The position numbers and the translations under genes were made by a program. A DNA stretch of 64,000 nt from Desulfogranum mediterraneum DSM 13871 (GTDB lineage: Bacteria > Desulfobacterota > Desulfobulbia > Desulfobulbales > Desulfobulbaceae), in NCBI RefSeq assembly GCF_000429965.1, contig NZ_AUCW01000024.1, positions 1-64,000 of the forward strand. The letters run 5' to 3'. Each line of letters opens with the position of its first letter. Positions within the stretch are counted from its first letter, which is position 1. The notes beneath the pieces are model-generated. The model was not told where the DNA came from. It did not search any database and was given only the letters and a program-made list of their open reading frames with translations. Of the stretch, positions 26,612 through 35,713 are shown in pieces.

Positions 26612-27439
26612 ATGGCTTGCTATCCAGAACATGATCCCATCCTGTTGCAGGCAAAGGCAATGGACCATTGGGGGATGATCAACCGGCTGGCGCAGAGGCG
26701 ATTCAGCAATGAATCGCTTGCCGAGGAGGCGGCGCTCTATGTCTTGAACACCCTGGCAGCGGAGAACTGGGCGCGTCTGGGGCAGTTCAGGGGGAGGTCC
26801 AGTTTTTCCACCTTTTTTTCCTCGGTCACCTACCGGCTGTTGGAAGACTTCTCCCGGAAGAAATTCGGTCGTATCGTTCCCCCCAAATGGCTAAGGGCGG
26901 CTGGTTGTTTCTGGCTGCTCCTCTTTCGTCTGCTCTGTCTGGAGCGATTCTCCTTTCTGGAGGCTGTCCATATTGCAAGAGACCGTCTGCCCGGAGTCCG
27001 GCTAGAACAGCTTGAGCAGGCTGCTGAGACCATACTGGCTGAAATTCTCCACTGCGGCAAGAGCCAGCAGGATGTGGAGTTGAGGGAAGAGGAGGCCGGC
27101 AGTGAGGACCAGGTCCGGGCGGGATACGGTCAGCTGGAAGCGCGGGAGCGGCAGCTTTTGTTTTCTGCCATTGGAAAAGAGCTCTTCGGAGAGACTGTCC
27201 AGGGTGAGCAGGAGCACGCTCTGGCAAGGCTTTTGGGGAAGACCATTGTCTTGGAGGATGAAGAAAAACTCCTGCTCACCCTCTGTTACCGTGAGGGGCT
27301 TGCTGTGAGCAAAGCCGGGAGGATGCTGGGGCTCAATCGCTTTCAGGCCCATGGCAGGATGAGGCGACTGCTGGCCAGAATCCGCCGCCATTTTATCGAT
27401 GCAGGATGCGAAGAGGAGATCCGGATCCTCCTTAGCTAG
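26612..27439 (+). CDS. divergent sigma-70-like (ECF-type) factor
   Basis: 275 residues, ATG chosen over the GTG directly before it. The region FRGRSSFSTFFSSVTYRLLEDF matches sigma region 2.3-2.4 (the RSSFSTF pattern). Near the C-terminus KLLLTLCYREGLAVSKAGRM and LGLNRFQAHGRMRRLLARI form a region-4-like helix-turn-helix. Between them are about 110 residues, longer than in ordinary ECF factors. A zinc-finger anti-sigma-like gene follows, supporting a sigma/anti-sigma pair. The divergence is high, so promoter recognition cannot be predicted. Confidence 0.65.
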   Translation: MACYPEHDPILLQAKAMDHWGMINRLAQRRFSNESLAEEAALYVLNTLAAENWARLGQFRGRSSFSTFFSSVTYRLLEDFSRKKFGRIVPPKWLRAAGCFWLLLFRLLCLERFSFLEAVHIARDRLPGVRLEQLEQAAETILAEILHCGKSQQDVELREEEAGSEDQVRAGYGQLEARERQLLFSAIGKELFGETVQGEQEHALARLLGKTIVLEDEEKLLLTLCYREGLAVSKAGRMLGLNRFQAHGRMRRLLARIRRHFIDAGCEEEIRILLS

Positions 27440-27635
27440 CCTTAAGGATACCTTGAAAAATTAGATTTTTCGATCAAGATCAATGCATGGGAGAAATTGT
27501 ATCGCAGGTATATTAAATGATATTCCGATGATAAAATTTACACCATAACGAGGTAAGCGTAGACTCCGGGAGATTGGAAGAAAAAGCAACTTTTCAAGGT
27601 GGGCTAAACACAACAGGAAGGCGGTATCCGTCTTG

Positions 27636-28592
27636 ATGACCATGGGAAAAAGGGAAACAGCAGCAAAGAAGGCCAAGGATCAGCTGGGAAAGAGGCGGCA
27701 GGATCATCGCAGGCTCGGCCTGTTGGCCCTGCATGCCGCAGAGCGGAAAGCTGGAGGAAGCTGCCCAAGCAGCGAAGAGCTCGCCCGTTTCCTGGAACCA
27801 GGAAATCTCCCCGGGGATGAGTATACCGACCTTATCGCTCACCTTGCCCACTGTGAAAGCTGTTATAGAGAATGGCAGAACCTCTGCCAAGAGATAATGG
27901 CTCATGAAGAAAGGAAGGGTGGGGTGTTCCATCTTCTGGCAAAGCCAGCTTACCTGACAGCTCTTGGCTCGGGTCTTGCCGCTGCCGCAAGCATTGTGGT
28001 TTTTCTCTCCATCTCCACGGAGCAGAGGATGGATTCGGGGATCGTCAGGGAGGAGTTAACTACGTTTGGGGCGCAAACTGGACTGGAGGAAAAAGAGCAG
28101 CTAGATGGTAAGACCCGTCTGCAGAAGCGACGGGCTGTTGTCCCTGCTGTTTCGCCTGTTCCGGCAGAGGATGCTGCGGTTATGGGAGCTGAAGGCGAGA
28201 TGGAGCTTCAACAGGAGCCTCGAGAAGCGGCTGCACAAGGGCCGAAGAGAGAAAACCGGGCAGCAGGGAGCATTGCAGCAAAAGGGGGAGGGGGCTTGTC
28301 TGTGGAGACCTCTGTGCATCGCTCCTATCTCCAACTCGTTAGCTCTTTTTGTCAGGAACCATTTCCCCTGGAACCGGATGCAGCCTCGCTGCTCGCAAGG
28401 GGGAAGAAGATCCTCAAGGCCTCGTTCTCTTTTTCCCGGGATCAAACCCTTCAGCTTGAACAGATCGTCAGCTTGCTGGAGCAGTCCCCTGATAAGGACC
28501 GGCAGGCCTTGTGTACCTCCCTGGCAACCGTCATCCCCAAGGATGATTGGATGCTGATTCCTGTTCAGGGTAAAGAGGGGCTAAGCAGATAA
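27636..28592 (+). CDS. anti-sigma-factor-like membrane protein with zinc-finger motif
   Basis: About 318 residues. An N-terminal cytoplasmic part with the zinc-binding pattern HLAHCESCYREW (His-x3-Cys-x2-Cys, about residues 70-80) typical of zf-HC2 anti-sigma factors. One membrane helix (YLTALGSGLAAAASIVVFLS, about 107-127) leads to a periplasmic part of about 190 polar residues rich in Glu, Gln and Ala. It lies 196 bases after the sigma-like gene on the same strand. Inferred role: hold the sigma-like factor inactive until an envelope signal arrives. Confidence 0.65.
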   Translation: MTMGKRETAAKKAKDQLGKRRQDHRRLGLLALHAAERKAGGSCPSSEELARFLEPGNLPGDEYTDLIAHLAHCESCYREWQNLCQEIMAHEERKGGVFHLLAKPAYLTALGSGLAAAASIVVFLSISTEQRMDSGIVREELTTFGAQTGLEEKEQLDGKTRLQKRRAVVPAVSPVPAEDAAVMGAEGEMELQQEPREAAAQGPKRENRAAGSIAAKGGGGLSVETSVHRSYLQLVSSFCQEPFPLEPDAASLLARGKKILKASFSFSRDQTLQLEQIVSLLEQSPDKDRQALCTSLATVIPKDDWMLIPVQGKEGLSR

Positions 28593-28852
28593 CACTCGGG
28601 TGAGGTCAAGAACATGGTTCTCTCCCGTCAAGGTCAAGGTTGGGCCTTGGCTCTGCGGAAAATGAAAAAGGAAAAAGGCGTTCAGGGAGAATCTGTTTAT
28701 TTTTCCCCGTAATTAGGGTCCGTTTCACATATAGATATGGTTCCTCTGTTAAGCTGGCAAAAAAGATCGGAACCCGTGGTCGTTTGCTTAATTGTTAAAC
28801 AATTCTCTTATGTTATCATCCCAGTGAAAGGCACTTAAAATCCACCTGTCTT
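28593..28852. other. gap with no recognised gene
   Basis: About 260 bases, A+T-richer than the surroundings. No promoter or hairpin stood out. It may contain further decayed pieces of the RND relic that begins at about 28853. Confidence 0.35.
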
Positions 28853-29715
28853 TTGATGCACTTTCCCTTGAACTGTCCCTTCGTAATATTGATAACCTGG
28901 ACCAGGCAGGTGTTGGCCTTGGCGGAGAAGTCGGCAGCCTTTCCCCAACTGAAGGATACCCAGATGGAGGATAGTAACGCTGGTTTTCAGGCAAGGAACA
29001 ACCTGATTTCAAGATTAGCCCTGGGGGAGAGAGCCTGGGCTTGACCGCAACAGAGATCGCCAGCCAGGTTTGAACCTGTTTTCAGGGCGCTGTCGCCATA
29101 AAGCAACATTGGGGGCGCGTTGAAGTTGCGGTCCGGTTCAGCTGAACGGAAGTTCAACGGCTTAGTGGATATACCGTTGAATCGTTGTTGATCAGAACGC
29201 CTGGCGGCGAGTCTGTGCCATGAGGTCATGTCGCAAATATGCAACGGGCCGAGCCTGTACCAGGATTAACCGCAGGGATGGCAGACAGACCTTACCATAG
29301 GCGCTGATATCGATCCCAGTGGAGGCAAAAGTCGTATAATGGCGACACTTGAATACGACAACCATGCCTGATGCTCCTGCCAGTGCTCCCTCAAAAAGCC
29401 CGGCTCTCTGGGGATTGTTGCCTGTTACGGGGTTATTGGTAAACGATTCACAGCTGTTCATCGATTATGCCAATAAGCAGATGGTAAGGGGGAGGCACCG
29501 TATGCTGCCCTTCATCCGGCAGGGATGGGGCGGTTTCGTCCCATCCCTGGGCCACCTTTGGGGGACTTCCGTGGTCTTTGAGACCTCCAGCCAGGCTCCA
29601 ATCATGATTCCCGTGGCCCTCTCCCTTGGCTAAGGCATCGTTTTTGCATAGTCATCACCCTGGTGCTCATCCCCTCTCTCTTCCTGACTGGGATGACTTT
29701 TGGCCTAAGCGCCAT
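28853..29715 (+). pseudogene. heavily decayed RND efflux pump permease
   Basis: Reading through frameshifts and stops on the plus strand recovers pieces in the order found in RND pumps. These are a periplasmic piece (QLKDTQMEDSNAGFQ), GGESLGLTATEIASQV then stop, FQGAVAIKQHWGRVEVAVRF then stop, LLIRTPGGESVP then stop, LTIGADIDPSGGK, and finally helix 11-12 sequence (ALWGLLPVTGLLVNDSQLFI, then ETSSQAPIMIPVALSLG). About 140 codons between the last two pieces are missing. At least four stops and several frameshifts prove it is non-functional. It is not a recent copy of the intact pump at 10 kb, which belongs to a different subgroup. Confidence 0.75.
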
Positions 29716-29843
29716 CCACTCGAAGATACAGCTGAATACGAAAACTTTTCCCCTATTTGACCCCTATTTGTGAATATCTCCAGCCTAACCTCTTGTCGCG
29801 AGCCGAAGAATAGCTCCAGCCGTTTTCGGCCCCTTCGCTAACC

Positions 29844-32480
29844 ATGGCAAGAGTAAATATCCTGGTCTGCATTGCCGTAGCAGTTATCTTTGTCAGCTTC
29901 TGGGCACTCTTGAACCAGCCGGAAATGGAACCGCCCTGGCCCAGCCGTATCCAGGGGGTTTCGTTCTCACCCATGCGGGCGGGGAATGATCCGGTCAGGA
30001 ATAACCTGCCGACAGCCACTGAAGTCGAAGCGGATCTGAAACTGCTGGCCGGGAAAACCAATGCGGTTCGAACCTACTCCGTTGCCGGGGTCCATGCAAA
30101 GATCCCCGAGCTGGCGCGGAAATACGACCTTAATGTCACCCTTGGGGCCTGGATCGGTCCTGATCACGAAGAGAACGAACAGCAACTCAAGCGTGTCATC
30201 CGACTGGCCAGGGAGAATTACAGAAATGTTGTTCGGGTCATCATCGGCAATGAGGTTATCTTGCGGGGCGATCTCACGGTCAAGGAACTGAACCGCTATC
30301 TCGAGCGGGCCCGGAAGGGTTTGGACATACCGGTCAGTACGGCTGAACCCTGGCACGTCTGGATTCAGCATCCGGAACTTGCCAACCAGGTTGATTTCAT
30401 TGCCACCCACATGCTTCCCTACTGGGAAGGCATCCATCTTGATCGTGCCGTGGATTATGTCTTGGCCCGCTACACCGATCTCACCCGGAAATTTCCGGAT
30501 AAGCTGGTGGTGATCGGAGAGGTAGGCTGGCCCAGTAACGGCCGTACCCGCAAGGAAGCCGTTGCCTCGGTCTCTAATCAGGCGACCTTTCTCCGTCGTT
30601 TTCTGGCCCAGGCAGAGGCCTTGGATTATGTCTATTATGTGATGGAGGCCTTTGACCAGCCCTGGAAACAAAAAAACACCGAAGGGGCGGTGGGCGCCTA
30701 TTGGGGCGTGTATGATGTGGAGCGTCAGGCCAAATTCCCGCTGACCTCGGCCATTGTCTCTATTCCTGAGTGGCAGACCTTGGCAACGGTTTCGGTCATT
30801 ATCGCGGCAATCTGCTTTATGCTCATGGTGATTGACAGCAGGAAGTTGTCCATTCGCGGTCGTGGTTTTCTGGCCGCCATCGCCTTTCTTTCGGCCACGG
30901 GCACGGTCTGGATAGTCTATAGCTATTCCAGGCAATACCTGACCCTGGCCACGGTCCTGGTCGGCATCCTGATGATTACCGGGCTTATCGGGGTGGTTGT
31001 CGTTCTCCTGGCCGAGGCCCATGAGTGGGCCGAGGCGATCTGGGGCTCCATGGGACGGCGGCCCTGTTCCCAGGAGCAGGTACCTGGCGATCTCCTCCCC
31101 AAGGTCTCGATCCATGTTCCCGCCTATAACGAGCCGCCTGGGATGATGATTGAGACCCTCAATGGCTTGGCAGGGTTGGATTATCCCTGTTTTGAGGTCA
31201 TTGTCATGGATAATAACACCAAGGATCCGGCCGTCTGGCAGCCGGTGGAGGCCCACTGCAGGGCCCTTGGTTCCCGCTTCAGGTTCTTTCATGAGGATGA
31301 GTTAGCAGGATTCAAGTCCGGTGCCTTGAATTATGCCCTTGCCCGTACTGCAGCAGATGCCTCGGTCATCGCGGTCATCGATAGTGACTATGTGGTGGAA
31401 GCAGACTGGTTGCACGATCTTGCCCCCCAGTTTCTCAAGCCGGAGGTGGCCATCGTCCAGGCACCCCAGGATTACCGGGATGACCGCGAAAGCCTGTTCA
31501 AGGCCATGTGCTATGCTGAGTATCGCGGCTTTTTCAACATCGGCATGGTCGTCCGCAATGAACGGAACGCAATTATTCAGCATGGAACCATGACCATGGT
31601 ACGCCGGAGCGTACTTGAGGAGGTCGGGGCCTGGTCGGAATGGTGTATCACCGAAGACGCCGAGCTTGGTCTGAGAATCTTTAAAAAAGGATATGAAGCG
31701 CTCTATATTGCCAAAAGTTATGGCCGGGGCCTGATGCCTGACACCTTTATCGATTTCAAGAAACAGCGTTTTCGCTGGGCCTATGGCTCGATGCAGATCA
31801 TGCGACACCATCTGGGAGCCCTGCTGAGCAAGAAGAAGAGTCAGCTGACCTATGGCCAGCGCTATCATTTCATCGCCGGCTGGCTTCCCTGGATTGCCGA
31901 CAGTATCAACCTGCTCTTCACCGCGACCGCCTTGGTCTGGTCTCTGGCCATGATTTCTTTTCCCCGCAGCATCGATGCCCCGATGATGATCCTCTCCATG
32001 GTTCCCTTGAGTTTTTTTGTCTTCAAGCTGGCAAAGATGCTCTACCTCTATCATCAAAGGGTAAAGGCCTCCACTGTCCAGACCATTGCCTCTGCGCTGA
32101 CCGGGCTCGCCTTGACCCACACCATTGCCAAGGCTATGCTTTTGGGCCTTTTTTCCAGAGATCTGCCCTTTTTTAGAACGCCCAAGCGGGTTGGCACCGG
32201 TAAATATCGTTATGCCCTTCAGGCGGCCAGAGAAGAGGGGCTGATCGCCGTCGCCCTCCTGCTCGCAGCCTACGGTCTGTTCCGGCAGCAGGGGATGGCT
32301 AGCTCTGATCAGCTGGTCTGGATTATTGTCCTGCTGGTCCAGTCCACCCCCTATCTGGCGGCAATGGCCATCTCCTCCATCAGTGCCTGTGGCCAGTTCC
32401 GGGACCAGGGACAGCTGGTTGAACCCATCACCGGCCCCCGGGATGAGAGTTCGGACGATGCAACGGTTCCGGCGGCGTGA
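29844..32480 (+). CDS. GH17-GT2 fusion: beta-glucan synthase (NdvB-like)
   Basis: 878 residues. One membrane helix at the start (ILVCIAVAVIFVSFWALL) is followed by a GH17 domain outside the membrane (about 40-310) with the catalytic acids in VIIGNEVILR and VVIGEVGWPSNG. Three helices follow (about 315-395). A cytoplasmic GT2 domain (about 420-640) has VIAVIDSDYV, ITEDAELGL and the KQRFRW motif of processive synthases. Several C-terminal helices complete it. Proteins of this layout make beta-1,3-type (often cyclic) periplasmic glucans, the GH17 part acting as transglycosylase. The next gene encodes a phosphoglycerol-transferase-like enzyme, which fits glucan substitution. Confidence 0.85.
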   Translation: MARVNILVCIAVAVIFVSFWALLNQPEMEPPWPSRIQGVSFSPMRAGNDPVRNNLPTATEVEADLKLLAGKTNAVRTYSVAGVHAKIPELARKYDLNVTLGAWIGPDHEENEQQLKRVIRLARENYRNVVRVIIGNEVILRGDLTVKELNRYLERARKGLDIPVSTAEPWHVWIQHPELANQVDFIATHMLPYWEGIHLDRAVDYVLARYTDLTRKFPDKLVVIGEVGWPSNGRTRKEAVASVSNQATFLRRFLAQAEALDYVYYVMEAFDQPWKQKNTEGAVGAYWGVYDVERQAKFPLTSAIVSIPEWQTLATVSVIIAAICFMLMVIDSRKLSIRGRGFLAAIAFLSATGTVWIVYSYSRQYLTLATVLVGILMITGLIGVVVVLLAEAHEWAEAIWGSMGRRPCSQEQVPGDLLPKVSIHVPAYNEPPGMMIETLNGLAGLDYPCFEVIVMDNNTKDPAVWQPVEAHCRALGSRFRFFHEDELAGFKSGALNYALARTAADASVIAVIDSDYVVEADWLHDLAPQFLKPEVAIVQAPQDYRDDRESLFKAMCYAEYRGFFNIGMVVRNERNAIIQHGTMTMVRRSVLEEVGAWSEWCITEDAELGLRIFKKGYEALYIAKSYGRGLMPDTFIDFKKQRFRWAYGSMQIMRHHLGALLSKKKSQLTYGQRYHFIAGWLPWIADSINLLFTATALVWSLAMISFPRSIDAPMMILSMVPLSFFVFKLAKMLYLYHQRVKASTVQTIASALTGLALTHTIAKAMLLGLFSRDLPFFRTPKRVGTGKYRYALQAAREEGLIAVALLLAAYGLFRQQGMASSDQLVWIIVLLVQSTPYLAAMAISSISACGQFRDQGQLVEPITGPRDESSDDATVPAA

Positions 32481-32513
32481 GGCATCCGGAAAACCGTTAC
32501 CTGGTTCCCGATA

Positions 32514-34658
32514 TTGCGAGCTGAGGTCGTGAGGAATTACTTGGATCGACGTTGGCTGACCGTTCTGCTTGCCATCCCCTGTTTTCTGCCGGCAGGGTGG
32601 CGCTTGGCCAGCTGCGCCCTGAACGAGCCCCTGGGGTTGTGCTCTGATCTGGCTCTGGGGCTGATCATCTTTGCCCTGGCCCGGCAGGCACCGAGATGGC
32701 TGCGTGGCCTGCTGCTGGTGGCATGGGCCCTCTTTCAGGTGATCTCCCGGGAGCTGCTCGCCGCAGTAGGACGGCTGCCCTCCTGGCAGGATCTCCACTA
32801 CCTGCTTGACCCGGTTTTTCTCGAAAACAGCGGAGCTGGGCTGCACCTGGCAGAACCGGTCCTGGTCATGGCCTTCCTGGTTGCTGCCGGGGTGGCTCTA
32901 CTCCTGCCCTTGCCGCGGTCGGGCTGGAAGGGTGCGGCAGCCACCCTGCTGGTGGGCGTGTTGCTGCTCGTCTTCCAGGTCCGTTTCAGTTCCTTCCAGG
33001 CCCGGCAGAGCGTTGCGGCCCTCTATAATCCGCTCCACTGGTTCGTGGCCGATGTTCTCCACGGGCAGCGCCCGCCATCGGCTCCAGGCCTTCACTTCAC
33101 CGACCTGCCGCCGGGACTGGGGAGCTTGGACCTGGAGGGAAAGAGCCTGTTGGCTGGACCCAGGGCCAGGAATGTGCTCATCATCACCCTGGAGGGGATC
33201 TCCGGCATCTACCATCCGGAGATCCGCAGCCAACTTGGCGTGGAAGCCAGTGTCTTCCAGATGGAGCAGCTCGCTGAGGCGACCAGGGAGGCCATGCTGA
33301 TCCCTGATTTTGTCAGCCACAGCCACCAGACGATTCGCGGGCTCTATGCGATCCATTGCGGTGATATCAGTAAGCTCTCCTTTGAAACGCCCAAGGCCCT
33401 GGAGCTGCAACTCAACCCGGCAAGGGCCGGCGCGTGTCTGCCTGCCCAGCTGGCCCAAAACGGCTGGGATACCCATTATCTGCAGGGCGCACCCCTCCAG
33501 TTTATGAACAAGGATAAGGTCATGCCGGCCATGGGTTTTAGCGAGGTTCATGGCCTGGAGTGGTTCAGTGAACGGCCGGGCCGCGATTTTATCTGGGGGA
33601 CAAGTGACGATGATTTTTTTCGGGGAGCGCGCCGCTATATCGGCATGCTGCAGCAAGGGCAAAAGCCGTGGTTGCTCTCCCTGCTGACCGTTGCCACCCA
33701 TCAGCCCTTTGATGCCACCGAGGCCTTGGTGGAGCGGTACGGGTCGCGGAAAATTGCCGCTGTCGCCCTGCTGGATCAGGCGGTGTCCCGTTTCATCAAT
33801 GAGCTGCGGGAGGACGGTGTCCTGGAGGAGACCCTGGTGATCATCACCTCCGATGAATCCCACGGTGCTGAGGGGGCGGACCGGTTCAGCAGCTGGGGAT
33901 ATGCAGCCGTACTGGCTCCCGGTCAGGGAAGCCTGCCCCGTCTGCAGCAGGGAACCTTCGGCCTGATGGATACAGAGGCCTCAATCCTCGACTATATGGG
34001 GCTGCCAATGCCCTCCTCCATCATCGGCAGGAGTTTTTTTCGCGAATATGGCCCATCCAGGGAGATGGTGGCCTATACCGCCGGCAAGCTGCGTTGGCAG
34101 ACGGCGGATAATCAGCTCTACGAGTGCAGTCTCAACGGGAACTGCCAGCTGAGCCAGGCTGCCACCATTCTCCGGCCAGGCAGGGAAGGGGCCAGCCAGG
34201 ATAGCACTGATCAGGCCTCACGCCTCTTTGCACTGGCCGCGATATTGGACCACAAGCTCACCTCTGGCACCGGCAACCGGGTCCTCCAGTTTGCCCATGG
34301 AGAGGTTCGACCGCTTCCCGAGAAGATCAGAAATGAATGGTCGGATAACCTGGTAGGGGCGCAGTATCTCGATTTTCCCAAAGATTCCAGGGTAGAGGTT
34401 GATATTCGTTTGAAAGCACTGAGCGCCGGTGATGGCGGGGTCCGCCTGCAACTGGTTCTGCGCCAGTTTGAAAAAGAGGTGACCACCATTGCCTATCCTC
34501 CGTTTCCCCTGCTCCAGGATGGTGAGGCCTATCAGCTTCGCTTTGCCTTTGTTAACCCGGAAGCCCGAAAGGCCTTCTCCTTTCACCTGGTGGGTGAAGG
34601 CCAACAGAGCTCGGTGCAGTTGGAGAAATTTGAAGTCGCCATCAATCGAGGTGGCTGA
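32514..34658 (+). CDS. LTA-synthase-like phosphoglycerol transferase/sulfatase-family membrane protein
   Basis: About 714 residues. Four to five membrane helices (about 10-170) are followed by an extracytoplasmic alkaline-phosphatase-fold domain (about 215-505). The entry ARNVLIITLEGISGIYHPEI has the family's glutamate (LEG) at the metal site. SHQTIRGLYAIHCGD supplies the nucleophilic Thr/Ser region, and IITSDESHGAEG the metal-binding Asp and His. A C-terminal 130-residue beta-rich part is unassigned. Related enzymes move phosphoglycerol from phosphatidylglycerol to lipoteichoic acid or to periplasmic glucans (OpgB/MdoB). The start is uncertain: TTG 32514 or GTG 32529. It follows the glucan synthase by 33 bases. 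Confidence 0.8.
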   Translation: MRAEVVRNYLDRRWLTVLLAIPCFLPAGWRLASCALNEPLGLCSDLALGLIIFALARQAPRWLRGLLLVAWALFQVISRELLAAVGRLPSWQDLHYLLDPVFLENSGAGLHLAEPVLVMAFLVAAGVALLLPLPRSGWKGAAATLLVGVLLLVFQVRFSSFQARQSVAALYNPLHWFVADVLHGQRPPSAPGLHFTDLPPGLGSLDLEGKSLLAGPRARNVLIITLEGISGIYHPEIRSQLGVEASVFQMEQLAEATREAMLIPDFVSHSHQTIRGLYAIHCGDISKLSFETPKALELQLNPARAGACLPAQLAQNGWDTHYLQGAPLQFMNKDKVMPAMGFSEVHGLEWFSERPGRDFIWGTSDDDFFRGARRYIGMLQQGQKPWLLSLLTVATHQPFDATEALVERYGSRKIAAVALLDQAVSRFINELREDGVLEETLVIITSDESHGAEGADRFSSWGYAAVLAPGQGSLPRLQQGTFGLMDTEASILDYMGLPMPSSIIGRSFFREYGPSREMVAYTAGKLRWQTADNQLYECSLNGNCQLSQAATILRPGREGASQDSTDQASRLFALAAILDHKLTSGTGNRVLQFAHGEVRPLPEKIRNEWSDNLVGAQYLDFPKDSRVEVDIRLKALSAGDGGVRLQLVLRQFEKEVTTIAYPPFPLLQDGEAYQLRFAFVNPEARKAFSFHLVGEGQQSSVQLEKFEVAINRGG

Positions 34659-34976
34659 TGGAATAGCGTAATACCAAGCAGCAGCCCTCGCAAACTTGTT
34701 CTTTTGGAATGGTAAGACAGAAGCTTGGATGAGAAAAGCATGCCAAGGCAAATTGGTTAGATTCTGAAGGACCACAAGAAATAACTCGTCCGAAATGAAG
34801 AAATCAGGTTGCGCAAACAGCTGAATGCGGATGCTCTTTTTTCACCATGCATGGTGGGTTCAGCAACTTCGGGGATCATCGTTCCGGCAAAGTACAGCAT
34901 ACCCTTGCCGATGCTCTCGCCTCCGGTTTTGCCATGTTTTAACTCAAGCCCCCACCTCTCTCTGGATGTGGTAGAA
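34659..34976. other. gap after phosphoglycerol transferase
   Basis: About 320 bases. A perfect 14-base palindrome caccatgcatggtg is at 34843-34856. A minus-strand open frame of 80 codons (34757-34999) has no ribosome binding site or known motif, so no gene is called. Confidence 0.4.
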
Positions 34977-35014
34977 ATCGACAAGACCGCCTCGATCATG
35001 GCGGTCTTGTCGAT
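34977..35014. terminator. 15-bp perfect hairpin after the second PEP-CTERM gene
   Basis: Arms atcgacaagaccgcc (34977-34991) and ggcggtcttgtcgat (35000-35014) with an eight-base loop, 17 bases past the stop of the minus-strand PEP-CTERM gene. The stem is very stable but lacks a T-run. Confidence 0.6.
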
Positions 35015-35030
35015 ACCTGAAAGTGCGGGA

Positions 35031-35645
35031 TTAACGCCTCCGTCTGCGACTTAGAGCGGCAAGGCCGACCGTGCCCAGGCCAAATAGAAGCGTGGTGGTT
35101 GGTTCAGGGACCGGTGCTGTTTTGATGGTGAAACTGACACCATTATTATAAAAATGACAATCAGGGTCAAAGCCCAAACCGACATTACCGTCTGCCAGAT
35201 AGCTGTTAAGGAGAGCAACTTCAGTTGCAGAGAAGGAGTAGCTGATATCTTGTGAAGTGGCAGGAAGATTTTGCCAACGATTGAGTGTTTGCCGGTCCAT
35301 CGATAGGGATGCAAAATAATTTGATGAATTATGGCTATCCCTTCCTTGGTATACCCCGGAGCTGGCGCTGTCTAAGAGCACCAGATAGAGACTGTTGATC
35401 TCAGTTTTCCAATTTCGGATATTGTCAAAAAATACAGAGGCTCCGGTGATTACTTCCCCTTCAGGTATGTTCCAGTCGACTCCCCAGGTGTAGTAGTTGG
35501 CGTGGGCTAAGTCATGTAGATCATCCGGGTCACCTGAGCCATCATTTGGGTGTAAGGTGATGGTCGCTGCAAGGCAGTTGTGGGTGTTGACTGCCAAAAG
35601 TGTGAGCATGAAAAAGGCCAGTAACAGTGATCTCGATTTGGTCAA
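35031..35645 (-). CDS. PEP-CTERM sorting-domain protein
   Basis: About 205 residues starting at TTG 35645, chosen because aggagg lies six bases upstream; an ATG 42 bases earlier would place extra polar residues before the signal peptide. The signal is a hydrophobic run LLLAFFMLTLLAVN ending near NCLAAT. The body includes a predicted beta-rich part (FDNIRNWKTEINSLYLVLLD). The tail VPEPTTTLLFGLGTVGLAA then LSRRRRR is the PEP-CTERM sorting signal. The body is unlike the other PEP-CTERM protein at 19.6 kb. The exosortase must be encoded elsewhere. Confidence 0.87.
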   Translation of the reverse strand: MTKSRSLLLAFFMLTLLAVNTHNCLAATITLHPNDGSGDPDDLHDLAHANYYTWGVDWNIPEGEVITGASVFFDNIRNWKTEINSLYLVLLDSASSGVYQGRDSHNSSNYFASLSMDRQTLNRWQNLPATSQDISYSFSATEVALLNSYLADGNVGLGFDPDCHFYNNGVSFTIKTAPVPEPTTTLLFGLGTVGLAALSRRRRR

Positions 35646-35684
35646 TTTTTCCTCCTGATTATAGTGTGTTGGAATAAATACTTC

Positions 35685-35713
35685 CACCTGGCGGACAAGA
35701 TGTCCGCCAGGTG
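35685..35713. promoter_or_regulatory. 13-bp hairpin in the leader of the second PEP-CTERM gene
   Basis: Perfect arms cacctggcggaca (35685-35697) and tgtccgccaggtg (35701-35713) with a three-base loop, 40 bases upstream of the TTG start. In that position it may lie in the 5' leader and affect mRNA stability, or be a protein-binding palindrome. No T-run follows. Confidence 0.5.

Noticed and set aside
29192-29461. Minus-strand frame of 89 codons
   Set aside because: The plus strand here encodes recognisable fragments of a decayed RND pump.
35685-35713. Riboswitch (such as a cyclic-di-GMP type) in the PEP-CTERM leader
   Set aside because: Only a simple hairpin is seen; the conserved riboswitch core sequences are absent.
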